Shown here one piece after another: positions 46,481 through 63,450 of a stretch of DNA of 64,000 nt. The stretch's first letter is position 1. The number at the start of each line of letters is the position of its first letter. The DNA lies in assembly GCA_963693365.1 (NCBI GenBank), contig CAVNZM010000017.1:5208001-5272000 (forward strand), read 5' to 3'. This stretch comes from Amoebidium appalachense. Its lineage: Eukaryota; Ichthyosporea. The notes under the pieces were generated by a model. That model was not told where the DNA came from. It worked only from the letters and a program-made list of their open reading frames with translations, and searched no databases. A program made the position numbers and the translations under genes.

Positions 46481-47284
46481 CTAACTCCTATCAACCACAG
46501 CCGTGTCAGAAAGTCCCCTCCTCTGGCCCATGTTCTTTAACCTCTTAAAGAATTGGACCACCCTCGACCTCTTCTTATTCTGCCCCCACTCCACCAGCAC
46601 CCCATCCGAAGAAGTCGACCACGAGCTCGACCTCGGACGACACACGCCCACCTCCGCATCCGATGCTTCCTCAATTTTGGCAATTCCAGACGTTGGCTCT
46701 GACGTCCTGCGAGGCAACATGCTCACATCCAAAGGTATGCTGGCCTTTCTGGACAGAATGCTATTGGAACTTGCCCGAAAAAACCCAGTGTTCGTGTCCG
46801 TAGGCGTGCTGCTTTTTCGCAAAAGTGCACTATTGGAGCTGACGCGGAAAATACCAGCGCTCAAGGTGGCATTACCACTGCTAATGGCTGGTGCGTAGCT
46901 CGTTATGGAGAGGGTCTTCCGAAGGGCTGCAGCGGGCTTTTGGCTTGGTTGTGAAGGCTCTTCAGCTGATGTTTCGCGCGTGGGAAGAGCAGACCCCTTC
47001 TCTTCTTTTTCCGCTGACTTTCCTGCTGCCGGTGTACACTTGTTCGTGGTTGACTGTTGTGCCATGTTCATGTTGGCTTTGGTTGTGCTAATCGCGAGGG
47101 TCACCATCAGACCGCCGAAAAGACACACAACTATGTATATGGACAAAGGGTAAACGGTCACTTGGGTCATCTCGTAAACGAGAAGACTCATGTAGCCGAC
47201 CGACCCGAGGTGAAAGGCTGTCTCTTGCCAACCGCCTTTAAGGCTCCCAAATGAGTTGGTTGCCTGTGAGGGTAGAGTTGTCAT
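46481..47284 (-). CDS. Single-pass membrane protein with repeated basic/Ser motifs, 267 aa
   Basis: I do not recognise the family. One clear membrane segment lies at about residues 44-66 (YPLSIYIVVCLFGGLMVTLA). The short N-terminal part has a weaker hydrophobic patch at 22-38. The rest is a Ser/Thr-rich tail, predicted cytosolic. Two 19-residue direct repeats are visible: IFRVSSNSALLRKSSTPTD (145-163) and FFRASSNSILSRKASIPLD (168-186). PRRTSEPTS and CRPRSSSWS follow. Such R-x-x-S sites are typical targets of basophilic kinases and of 14-3-3 binding; that is inference. The start is the first ATG, 64 bp below a TATAAATA box, so a single-exon gene is likely. The C-terminus ends at a TGA with no sign of truncation. 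Confidence 0.62.
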   Translation of the reverse strand: MTTLPSQATNSFGSLKGGWQETAFHLGSVGYMSLLVYEMTQVTVYPLSIYIVVCLFGGLMVTLAISTTKANMNMAQQSTTNKCTPAAGKSAEKEEKGSALPTRETSAEEPSQPSQKPAAALRKTLSITSYAPAISSGNATLSAGIFRVSSNSALLRKSSTPTDTNTGFFRASSNSILSRKASIPLDVSMLPRRTSEPTSGIAKIEEASDAEVGVCRPRSSSWSTSSDGVLVEWGQNKKRSRVVQFFKRLKNMGQRRGLSDTAVVDRS

Positions 47285-47347
47285 TTTGGTTGTTTAAACG
47301 TGTTTTTTTTCTGAACACTTAGCAACTAATATACAAGGAGAGAGGTG

Positions 47348-47355
47348 TATTTATA
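47348..47355 (-). promoter_or_regulatory. TATA box of the membrane protein gene
   Basis: TATAAATA on the minus strand, 64 bp upstream of the ATG at 47284, a suitable distance for a short 5' leader. Confidence 0.55.
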
Positions 47356-49301
47356 AGACATGTAATTATAACGACCCCAAACCTAGATGTTAAAGTAGTT
47401 GGCACCAGTATATAAACTAACATAATGGCAGCTCGTTTCGCCCACTCCATATACATAGACCAGAGATAGATGGCAACCCTGAGGAAACAACTTGTGTTTT
47501 TTCTCGTTCAAGCCAAAATATGCCAGTTGCCAAAACTTCGCAGAAAGTGACCTGTCTCTAGCCCCGCATCACAGACTGCATAAATCTCAGGAAAGAGCTT
47601 TTATACTTGGTCAACACAACTTTCCAGGCCATGGGAATGCTGAGTCTGCTGACGTAATTAATTGATTCTGATTGGCTTCTCTCCGGACAAATAAAACCCT
47701 CACAAAGATATCGAGCAAACATTTCACTTGTCGGTGTAAAAACTATATGGCTTTCAAGTATAGCTCATTGGGGAAAAGGGCGTCTAGTTTTGGGTATTTG
47801 ACATATCTAAAGTTTTAAGTAATGCATAAGTAGCGTAACGGAGTACTTTTTAGACCTTTAGAAGGTGCTTTCTTAAAGTTTTTCTATAAAAAATTAAAAA
47901 AAAATTTAGAGCCAAGCATACGCCCCACGGCGGGGGTTTAGAAAGAAGTACAGAATGCATGGTATAGGCCCGTTTTGATTGGAGCTTTGAGCTTGCTTAG
48001 ATTCCAAGCGCAGGACCGCACGCGCGGCCAAATGTTGGCGAAAATTCGTCCGTAAATATGTATTTTTGGATCAGGTTGTCTCAAGAATAAATGCGTGACA
48101 TTAGCTTCATGTTTTTCTTCAGTTTTTTTTATTTAAAGTATCTGTTTAGTTTCTCAGATCCTATAATCATCTTTGTGCACGTGTTTATATCTTTTACCTT
48201 TAGCCTAGGCTTGTGCGCTTTGTTATAGACCATTTGCGGTGACATGGGCTTTATTAAATTGTCTTCAGGTTATTTATCTACCTACCTTAACAAATTATTT
48301 TTGCTCGAGTAAGTTGGCTAGAGGCTCTACAGAGAATGAGTCAGATGTGCGGCATAGATTGCGCATTACGCAATGCGCCATTCACATTTTTTCAAATCAA
48401 AAGAAAAAGTTTGCACAGCAAAGTAAAAATTGGTTTCCAAGAAGAGTTGAAAGTAGACATTTATTCTGGCATATAACTTGCTCCCTCCTTATCTATTATT
48501 TGATTGTTCGTTATTCTTTCACAAACGGCCGCGCAGGCGCGGATGCACTGCGGCATATCAGTGGCATGCATAGTGACAAAGGAATGCAGGAAAGTATATA
48601 AAATTGGTTTATGATCCGCGCTTGAGCTAGCCATGAAGCCATGGATATCATTGGCAGCTCATGACATGAATTGTCACAGTGCACATGAGTAAATGAGGAA
48701 TGATGAAAAGACCTGCAGAGAGAACGGAAACCACATGTACAGTACATACACATTACGCAGCACAATTGGAGATCTAGACAGTCTTTATTATCCGCCGTGC
48801 GACAGTCGCGGCTCGACGGCTGGCAGCACAGTCACGGGGCGGGCCGGAATCGGGCGGCCGTGAATCTTAGTAGTGGGCTTGGAATCCAATTCTCAAGTGG
48901 GAGTCAGGCCCACGCGGACTCACGCCCCAGAGGAGTCATGCGATGTCGTACACCGAGCATTTGGTGGCCAATCTGTCGCTTGTGCCTATTTTTTGTAGGT
49001 TGGAAGGTTTTTACACACTTTATTATGCTTATAGATGGATATTTTTCACTCATTTTGCTCAATCTAATGCTTATAGTAATAATTCGTGCCGACAGAGTAT
49101 ACCTATTTGTAAAGCTGCGCTGGGCGGCCGCCGGCACCGTGGCACACACCGATTAGTTGTTGGGCCAGTTAATCTGACCGAAGATCTAAGGTCTTGCAGT
49201 ATCATTGGCTGTAGATTGGCATCTTGGAGATCTTCAACTCGACGATTGGGTAATATTACTACCGGGCTGGCGGTAGATCAGATCCGTCTCCATGGGACGT
49301 C
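47356..49301. other. Intergenic, no gene seen
   Basis: About 1.9 kb of unique, AT-rich DNA between the membrane protein gene and the copia insertion. Short frames (for example 48239-48601 and 48797-49156) have no recognisable motifs. Confidence 0.5.
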
Positions 49302-49306
49302 CCAGA

Positions 49307-49612
49307 TGTCGAACAGGATAGCCATCCGGTATGCCCTGCGTTAGCGTAGCACTAGTGATCGGGAATATTCGAGATATTCGGGATAAACTGGTGGATAGGT
49401 TCACGATAGATCAGGATAGATCTAAAGGAGTCTAGAAGATTCTGTTGGAGTGTTCTGATTGGTAGCGACTAGATCCATAGCGGCGGGTAGACCAATCGGG
49501 AATAGTATGTAACATTCCAGTGAGCCAGACCACAAGTATATAAAGGTCCCGGTGGGCCAGTCAATGTAAGTCAGCAAATAATAAAGTCTCACAGAGAAAC
49601 CTCTAAGTTACG
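49307..49612 (+). repeat. 5' LTR
   Basis: Contains TATATAAA at 49537-49544 and AATAAA at 49580-49585, giving a plausible core promoter and polyadenylation signal. The sequence after it (GGTTACGGACCCAG) does not resemble the initiator-Met primer site common in copia elements. Confidence 0.95.
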
Positions 49613-49659
49613 GTTACGGACCCAGTACAACGCTACGATCAAGCGACTGTTGAGACAAG

Positions 49660-52329
49660 ATGGGAAGAGCAAAATGTCCAGTTCCCATGTATGAAGGAGA
49701 AGGCAAGGGCAAAATCTCCTACTCAATGTGGGCCATGCGCATGAAGTGCTTCCTCGAGGGCGAGGAATTATGGTACACGATTGAAGACGTGGCTCCTGAA
49801 GTGATAGGAGAGGACGGCGAACCGGTGGAGCAACCTCCGGTGGAGATCGACCCCTTGGATCAGAAGAAGGCGACTTCCTACCTGGTGGAGACACTAGGTG
49901 ATGTACCTGCAAGCCTGTGTCGGCGAGCTATTGCCGTAGGAAATCCCAAGGACATATGGGATACGGTAGCATCATACGCTGCGCGCAACACAGATGAGCA
50001 CAAGAGAATGTTGATTCAACAGTTCTGGCGTGCTGATATGATGCCGACGGAAAGCGTGCTGGAGTATGCGGCCCGCCTGGAGTGCATTGTGCAGGATCTT
50101 CTTCATATCGATCCCAATGGAGTTAGTGAGGACATGGTTGCCGAGAAATTCCTGGACGGTGTAGGCGCTGACGACCGATTCCGCACCGACGTTAGGACCA
50201 TTCAAGCTTTACCAGCAGCTGAGAAGACAATGGAAAAGATAATCGCCAAGCTGCGTGGTTTTGAGGAGAACGAGGCTGCAAGGGAGCAGCAGCGGGTGAT
50301 GATGACCAGCACCCAAGGGCGCGGCGGTACGCCACGACAGGACACCGGCAAGCCGCGCGTGACTGACATATCCAAGGTGGAGTGTTACAAATGTCACAAG
50401 TTTGGGCACTACAAGTCACAGTGTCCAAAGAAGAAGAAGGGCGGCAATCGCGGCGACAAGGCGAAGCAGAACGGAGCTTCCAAGGAGATACTCGCCATGG
50501 CGGTAAACAGCGGACTCCCTTCTTCAACTGAGTGGTATTGGGACTGCGGCGCAACCTCCCATGTCACATGCCGAAAGGACTGGATGGAAGACTTCCGCTC
50601 GATCACACCCAAACCCGTCGCTCTGGGTAACACCCCGGGTGTGATGGCGCTAGGAATAGGCGTCGTAAGATTAACAAGTGAGTTCCAGGGCAACAGCATG
50701 ACATTTAGACTGCAGAATGTGCTGTACGTGCCAGCATTTGGAACTAACGTGATGTCGGCTTCAAGCGCCGGCAAGCACGGGTTAAGAGGCATCACCGACG
50801 GTCGACAGTGTACGATTGAGAGTGCCACAGATGGCCAAGTTGTGGCCCGTGGGGTAGTGGAGGGAGGCCTGTATCGTCTCCTAGTGAAACCCGTATGTGA
50901 GAGCGTGAACATGGTGACCACTGCAGTCGGCAGCAGTGGGGGTAACACCGTGTGTGAGCCGGTAAAGGGCAGCGCCAGTTTATGGCACCGGCGGTTTGGT
51001 CATGTGGCAATAAACACGCTACAGAAGATGGTTAAAGAAAACATCGTCGAGGGTCTGTGCATCGACTGCAAACCCCAGGATGACGGTGTGTGCGAGGGAT
51101 GCGCGAGAGGGAAGCAAGCCCGGCTCTCTTTCAGTAAGCTACCCCGCAAGACAGCGCCAGCGAAGCTCGACAGAGTTCATTCTGATGTGGCAGGACCGTT
51201 CAACAAGGAGTCGCTGCAAGGTTCCAAGTATTATGTCACCTTCATCGACGACAAGACAAGGTTCACTACGGTGTACTTCATGAAACATAAATCCCAAGTG
51301 CATACTTACTTCAAGAAGTACAAGGCACACGTAGAGAAGCAACACGGTGCCAGCATCAAGATTCTGCGTTCCGACAACGGGGGTGAGTACACCTCCACTG
51401 AGTTCAAGTCGTTCCTGGAAGCATGCGGCATTGAACATGAGGCGACAGTCCCTTACACACCAGAGCAGAATGGTGTAGCAGAGAGGGCTAACAGGACCAT
51501 TGTCGAGACGGCGCGCTGCATGCTGCAGTCAGCAGGCATGAGTATGGGGTTCTGGCAGCTAGCAGTACAGGCAGCTGTGTACATCAAGAACCTGACGCCA
51601 ACCACAGTACTGGGTGGCATGACACCTTGGGAGGCATGGTATGGAGAGAAGCCCGATGTTAGCCATCTACGTGTATTTGGTAGCAAGGCATTTGTCCATG
51701 TGCCGAAGGACGAGCGCAGGAAGCTAGACGCCAAGAGTCGGGAGTGTAAATTCGTCGGCTACACAGGTGACAGCAAGACGTACTTGTTGTGGGACACCGA
51801 GGCGCGCAAGACTATCGTCGGGCGAGATGTGGTGATCGATGAATCATGCACCCCAAAGGCCGGTATTCCGGTGGTGCAAGATGAGCCAATGGAATTGCTG
51901 ATGCATAAGCCAATCGGAAATCAGCAGAGCTTGGAATCGAGGAATCCAATCAGCGTCAAGAAGCAACATTCCTTTCGGAAGCCTGCAATCGGCACTGACA
52001 GTGGATATGATTCAGATGCTATCGGCGACGGCGCGGGCGAGGACAGCGGCGATTCGGACGCGGCAGGGTCAGGAGACGAGGAAGATAGTGCAGAGTTGCA
52101 GGTTGCAACCAGAAGTGCCTATCCGTCCATGACTACAAGGCGCGGTGGGACCTACGGCATCAACGCAGGTGTAGTAGAGTACCGCGACAGTATCAGCATG
52201 GCAATTGAGAGTGCTGATAGCAATGAGGATGACCCTGTGACACTGGAAGAAGCAATCTCCAGGCCAGCATCAAACACATCGACGTTCAGTACCACTACAC
52301 CCGTGTGTGTGTGGAGAATGGGGATGTAG
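49660..52329 (+). CDS. Copia gag-protease-integrase polyprotein, truncated
   Basis: 889 codons are open. The gag part is residues 1-235 (helical, UBN2-like). A CCHC zinc knuckle follows at 242-255 (CYKCHKFGHYKSQC). The protease motif is WYWDCGATSHV with D295; most copia elements have D-S/T-G, so Cys in the middle position is unusual. The pre-integrase H-H-C-C region starts near residue 440 (LWHRRFGH). The integrase catalytic triad is D509 (HSDVAGP), D572 (RSDNGGEY) and E608 (NGVAER), with the normal D-x35-E spacing. After a short acidic linker the frame enters EEAISRPAS, the usual junction before the reverse transcriptase, then stops soon after. The start ATG is 47 bp downstream of the 5' LTR. 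Gag, protease and integrase look intact, so the copy might still be mobilised in trans. Confidence 0.93.
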   Translation: MGRAKCPVPMYEGEGKGKISYSMWAMRMKCFLEGEELWYTIEDVAPEVIGEDGEPVEQPPVEIDPLDQKKATSYLVETLGDVPASLCRRAIAVGNPKDIWDTVASYAARNTDEHKRMLIQQFWRADMMPTESVLEYAARLECIVQDLLHIDPNGVSEDMVAEKFLDGVGADDRFRTDVRTIQALPAAEKTMEKIIAKLRGFEENEAAREQQRVMMTSTQGRGGTPRQDTGKPRVTDISKVECYKCHKFGHYKSQCPKKKKGGNRGDKAKQNGASKEILAMAVNSGLPSSTEWYWDCGATSHVTCRKDWMEDFRSITPKPVALGNTPGVMALGIGVVRLTSEFQGNSMTFRLQNVLYVPAFGTNVMSASSAGKHGLRGITDGRQCTIESATDGQVVARGVVEGGLYRLLVKPVCESVNMVTTAVGSSGGNTVCEPVKGSASLWHRRFGHVAINTLQKMVKENIVEGLCIDCKPQDDGVCEGCARGKQARLSFSKLPRKTAPAKLDRVHSDVAGPFNKESLQGSKYYVTFIDDKTRFTTVYFMKHKSQVHTYFKKYKAHVEKQHGASIKILRSDNGGEYTSTEFKSFLEACGIEHEATVPYTPEQNGVAERANRTIVETARCMLQSAGMSMGFWQLAVQAAVYIKNLTPTTVLGGMTPWEAWYGEKPDVSHLRVFGSKAFVHVPKDERRKLDAKSRECKFVGYTGDSKTYLLWDTEARKTIVGRDVVIDESCTPKAGIPVVQDEPMELLMHKPIGNQQSLESRNPISVKKQHSFRKPAIGTDSGYDSDAIGDGAGEDSGDSDAAGSGDEEDSAELQVATRSAYPSMTTRRGGTYGINAGVVEYRDSISMAIESADSNEDDPVTLEEAISRPASNTSTFSTTTPVCVWRMGM

Positions 52330-52436
52330 AACTTGTGTATTGCAGCACGAACAGTAACGTGGCCGACATGTGCACCAAAGCTTTAGGGAGACTTAAGTTA
52401 GTGCAGCATCGGCAGGCCATCGGCATGGCTGAGTAA
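52272..52436 (+). pseudogene. Residual RNase H C-terminus, out of frame
   Basis: The +2 frame relative to the polyprotein encodes KHIDVQYHYTR...ENGDVELVYCST, NVADMCTKALGRLK, ending at TAA. This is the typical end of a copia RNase H. It shows that one internal deletion removed the reverse transcriptase and most of RNase H and shifted the frame near 52265-52272. Confidence 0.88.
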
Positions 52437-52569
52437 GAACTACAATTAGTGTAGTGTTAATGTTCGTGTAGTAGGTGTTATATGTGTTAGTATAGTAGCA
52501 TAGTTTTAGAGTTGCATCTTAGGTTTAGGTTGCATGCGGTAGATAGATAGAACACAGTGCAAGTGGGGG

Positions 52570-52875
52570 TGTCGAACAGGATAGCCATCCGGTATGCCCT
52601 GCGTTAGCGTAGCACTAGTGATCGGGAATATTCGAGATATTCGGGATAAACTGGTGGATAGGTTCACGATAGATCAGGATAGATCTAGAGGAGTCTAGAA
52701 GATTCTGTTGGAGTGTTCTGATTGGTAGCGACTAGATCCATAGCGGCGGGTAGACCAATCGGGAATAGTATGTAACATTCCAGTGAGCCAGACCACAAGT
52801 ATATAAAGGTCCCGGTGGGCCAGTCAATGTAAGTCAGCAAATAATAAAGTCTCACAGAGAAACCTCTAAGTTACA
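52570..52875 (+). repeat. 3' LTR
   Basis: Nearly identical to the 5' LTR (GATCTAGAGG here, GATCTAAAGG there; last base A instead of G). Followed by the target duplication CCAGA. Confidence 0.96.
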
Positions 52876-53294
52876 CCAGACACAGGGCTGGCGATCTGTT
52901 TCTGTCACTGTGTCACATTCCAATTTGCCGATGTCACAATGATACGGCAGTATCAGAAAAACTCTATGTATGGGGTAGCAAGACACAAAATCGATTTGCA
53001 TACTACCGTTGTAGAGCTACCTGATTGGTTAAAATTGAAAACGTATGAACCAATCAAAATCTCTTTTTGGCGGGAAAATTCGTGATATCACGATTCACAT
53101 CGCAGGCCGCGCGCAGGCATCGTCATGAATATATGTGGTTGAGCACACTCGCCACACAGTGTGTATATGTATATACGGGCCGTTCCAGTTTCTGAGTTTT
53201 CGCTCTTATTCCTGTTTCTGTTTTCCCACATGTCTCATTGAAATGCTAGCTCATTTGCACGCGCCATGTCGTTTGCAAGCGCTCTTACATCTTA

Positions 53295-54250
53295 GGGCCT
53301 GTTTGGCAACGCGGATCAACGGTTAGCGGCCACACTCCGGAGTAAGATCGATTTTGGAGTTAGGGCTAAAGCGGAATTTCTGAAATCCGCGGATGCCAAA
53401 CAGATGGCCCAATCTGGCCTGTGTACGCCGGGTTTCAAACCCCTTGGACATCGCTTGTACTCCAATTTCTATAATCCACCTCCGGAGGTCGATTATGCGC
53501 GAAATGTTCAACGCCATGTGAAAGTCTAAACCAATGAAAATTCATGTCGTGAGACCTTTTACATTTCTCTCTCGGCCAATTGTCGGCAGTGCAATATAGC
53601 CAAACAAAGTTAAAGTGGAAAAGGCGCCAAACGGAAAGTTCGTTGTCACCGGCATGGCCAGCTTGCTGGTGAGCCTGTGACAGCCCGAGCGCAGGCTGCG
53701 ACACAGCCACACACAGCCGGCCACGTGTGGTAGGTCGTATAAAAACAAGCCCCCCCTCAACTATTCTTCCTCTTCGCGGCCAACTTGTAGGCAACTTTTT
53801 TTTACCATTAGACAATCTTTTGCACATCGGTCAAGATTCTGAACCGACAAGTGCCTGTAGGGGGAAGCAAAGAATGCAATTGCTGCAATTGCGGCCGAAA
53901 GGGCCATGTTTCGTGCTAAATACATAGTGGTTTTGCAACCGGAAAAGTTGTTGTTGTTATATACATCACAGTGTATACAAATACATACATACGGGACACT
54001 GCACAGTCACTACAAAAAAAATAGTACTGAGTCCTAGGTACGATATACGTGCAAAGTATGCGCACTCCGATCAACGTAAAACTTGCGCAATGTGACTTGG
54101 TAAACTAAGCTGAAAAAAGTGTTGTCTGTTTGGCACGAGCGGTTATCTACGCCAGGTTCCGGATTACAAGTCAGAATCTGGATACTGATTTGATACCCGG
54201 CGTATACGGTCTACGCCGGAGTTCGTAACTCCGCGTTGCCAAACAGGCCC
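53295..54250. mobile_element. Non-autonomous PIF/Harbinger-like element, TTA target duplication
   Basis: The terminal inverted repeat GGGCCTGTTTGGCAACGCGG occurs at the left end and inverted at the right end. It is flanked by TTA at 53292-53294 and 54251-54253. A GGGCCTGTTTGG terminus and a TTA/TAA 3-bp duplication are hallmarks of PIF/Harbinger and Tourist-type elements. Related inner ends at about 53393-53413 (GCCAAACAGATGGCCC) and 54124-54140 (GTCTGTTTGGCACGAGCGG) suggest that two ~120-bp MITEs bracket about 700 bp. No transposase frame. Confidence 0.82.
53735..53742 (+). promoter_or_regulatory. TATAAAAA box inside the Harbinger-like element
   Basis: GTCGTATAAAAACAAG lies in unique DNA between the two element ends. 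A short Cys-rich frame (ECNCCNCGRKGHVSC, ending in TAA near 53920) lies downstream, but it has no suitable start codon. It may be captured promoter DNA; no gene could be built. Confidence 0.3.
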
Positions 54251-54517
54251 TTACGAAAGTGCACTTCGTCACCGTCGTCGGCTGCTGCGCGTGCCACGCT
54301 TCAATGATTCACCGTGGCTCGTGTTTTCTTTGCTTCCGCCGCCCAGAAAAGTGGCTTAGTGGATCTTCTCTTTCCTGCTTTTCCTTAGCGTTTCAATTTT
54401 TTTGTAACCGAGAGTTGTGTGTTGTTTTCAACGGTAATGTTTTTTTTTTGGAATTGGAATGAGTGATTTGTAGCGATTGGCTGAAACAGCACCATGGGCC
54501 ATGGCTCCATGGGGGGG

Positions 54518-54659
54518 GAATGCGGAATACAGTACGAAGTAGATACACGATGAGAAGCATAGTGCAGGACCAATGCAAAGGCAAACATTCAAGTATGTAA
54601 TATAAGCAATGCGCACAGTATGCGTCATAAGCAGAGCCCATCCTTGGGGGGGGGCCAGA
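54518..54659 (-). repeat. 5'-truncated SINE-like repeat
   Basis: On the minus strand it contains GATGGGCTCTGCTTATGACG, TGTTTGCCTTTGCATTGGTC and CTTCGTACTGTATTCCGCA, followed by CCCCCCCC. It is closest to the copies at 58803 and 63168. This copy is intergenic. Confidence 0.8.
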
Positions 54660-55591
54660 GGGGCTTCTTAGGCATTAAGGCAAATGTGCATGTTTTCTTC
54701 TTTAATTGCAATACATGAGCGCCACCTATGGAACCTGTGTGCGTACGAATAGTGATCCCTTTCCAATGGCATGGCCTTGTTCGATCTTGTGTGTAACACC
54801 GTCTCTCTTCCATTTAATTAAAACTTAAATTTTAGTGTGTCTTTAATATCATGACGGCGGGCATAGGGCAAACGACAGATAAAAATGTACCAACTGTCGC
54901 TGCGCTAGGGCACTCCAAATCTCCAAAAGATATGCCGATGTACAATGCATGATACATCACGTGACTAAAACGTTGCGTTTAACCCCCCAACCCTATAAAC
55001 CCAACTCAAATTTAACGGTAAACAGCTACTATCTTTACATAAGCGAAAAGACGCCATCCATATCCAGAAAACCTGTAATTAAATTAACCAAGTAAAAGAA
55101 TTGCCAGCATTAGTAATAAAATCCTGTTTATATCTGATTCTGTTTATCTATGTCATACATTGGCGCATTAGTCTCAAAAATCACCTTTTGCAAGCAGGCA
55201 TACATCATGGCACGACACACATTAAGCGGGTGGTGGTTATGATGGGCTGCTAGCAGGTGCCCGTGCGTGCAATAAGTACATGCATGTAATCAGTACATGC
55301 ATACGAATCTAACTAAAATCAACACATCGAACACTAGTAGGTGTTGAAAACACTTCTCTTAACCCCCCCCCCCCCCCCCCCCCTCCACGACAAACTCCAG
55401 GCCCTAAAGTCTACTCTCAGCAGGCCCACTCCATTTAGTAAGTGTCTTTTCATTTTTCCTACATGCACGTCTCGAATCGAACACACACACACAGCAAACT
55501 CACACGACCAGCAACCAAGAAAGACCAACAAACCTGAGGGGGAAAAAAGACCGAACAAAAAAAAGGACAATGTTCCGACTAAAAACATGTC
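54660..55591. other. Intergenic / 3' flank of the cysteine-rich gene
   Basis: Unique AT-rich DNA with a C homopolymer at 55365-55383. On the minus strand an acceptor-like TTTTTTCCCCCTCAG (about 55538) could begin an alternative last exon of the cysteine-rich gene encoding a short hydrophobic tail, but this is unproven. Confidence 0.4.
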
Positions 55592-62958
<7,367 letters not shown>

Positions 62959-63154
62959 CTGTACGTGTGTGTTGGTGTGTGTGTGTGTGTGAGTGGGTGG
63001 GTGGATGGATGTACGTGTGTGTTGGTGTGTGTGTGTGTGAGTGGGTGGATGGATGGATGTACGTGTGTGTGTGGACACGTGTGCATGAGGGAGAACGTAT
63101 TTGCATATCGGCCGGAAAAGGGCAGGTGGGCGGGCAGAGCGCGGAGGAGGAGGA

Positions 63155-63450
63155 GGGGGGGGGGGGGTTTGAATGCGGAACACAGTACGAAGTACGCATA
63201 CACGATGAGAAGCATGGTGCAGGACACATGCAAAGGCAAACATTCAACTATGCAGCATCAGCCATGCGCACAGTATGCGTCATAAGCAGAGCCCATCCTC
63301 AGGGAGGGCCCAAGTCATCAATTGCGTCTGAGTTTCGACCCCTTAGCCCGCGTATATACGACGCTCCAACTCAGACAGCAGCATCAACTGAACTTGGGTG
63401 GGTCAACCCGTCTTGATCAAAGACGAGCAGGGTTGCTTATGCAAGCAAGG
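63155..63450 (-). repeat. Full-length SINE-like repeat near the window end
   Basis: Nearly identical to the copy at 58803-59083, including the GTCTGAGTT/AACTCAGAC stem and the poly-C tail (63155-63167). The similarity continues beyond the repeat to 63595, matching 59084-59240, so this is part of a larger local duplication. Confidence 0.85.

Larger units (their letters stand above)
49302..52880 (+). mobile_element. Ty1/copia LTR retrotransposon, RT-deleted, with CCAGA target duplication
   Basis: Two 306-bp LTRs (49307-49612 and 52570-52875) begin TGTCGAACAGG and differ at only about two positions, so insertion was recent. The 5-bp target duplication CCAGA is at 49302-49306 and 52876-52880. 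The 3' LTR ends in CA; the 5' LTR has CG there. A polypurine stretch AGTGGGGG directly precedes the 3' LTR. Internal order is gag, protease, integrase, as in Ty1/copia. The reverse transcriptase and nearly all of RNase H are missing, so it is non-autonomous. Confidence 0.96.

Noticed and set aside
48239-49344. Several plus-strand frames of 60-130 codons
   Set aside because: Overlapping short frames in AT-rich intergenic DNA without motifs or codon bias.
53435-53827. 130-codon minus-strand frame inside the Harbinger-like element
   Set aside because: No conserved motif, no transposase signature, and it overlaps the element's inner end; most likely a chance frame.
53870-53920. Zinc-knuckle or metallothionein-like peptide ECNCCNCGRKGHVSC
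   Set aside because: The His-to-Cys spacing does not fit a CCHC knuckle, there is no suitable start codon below the nearby TATA box, and no splice partner was found.
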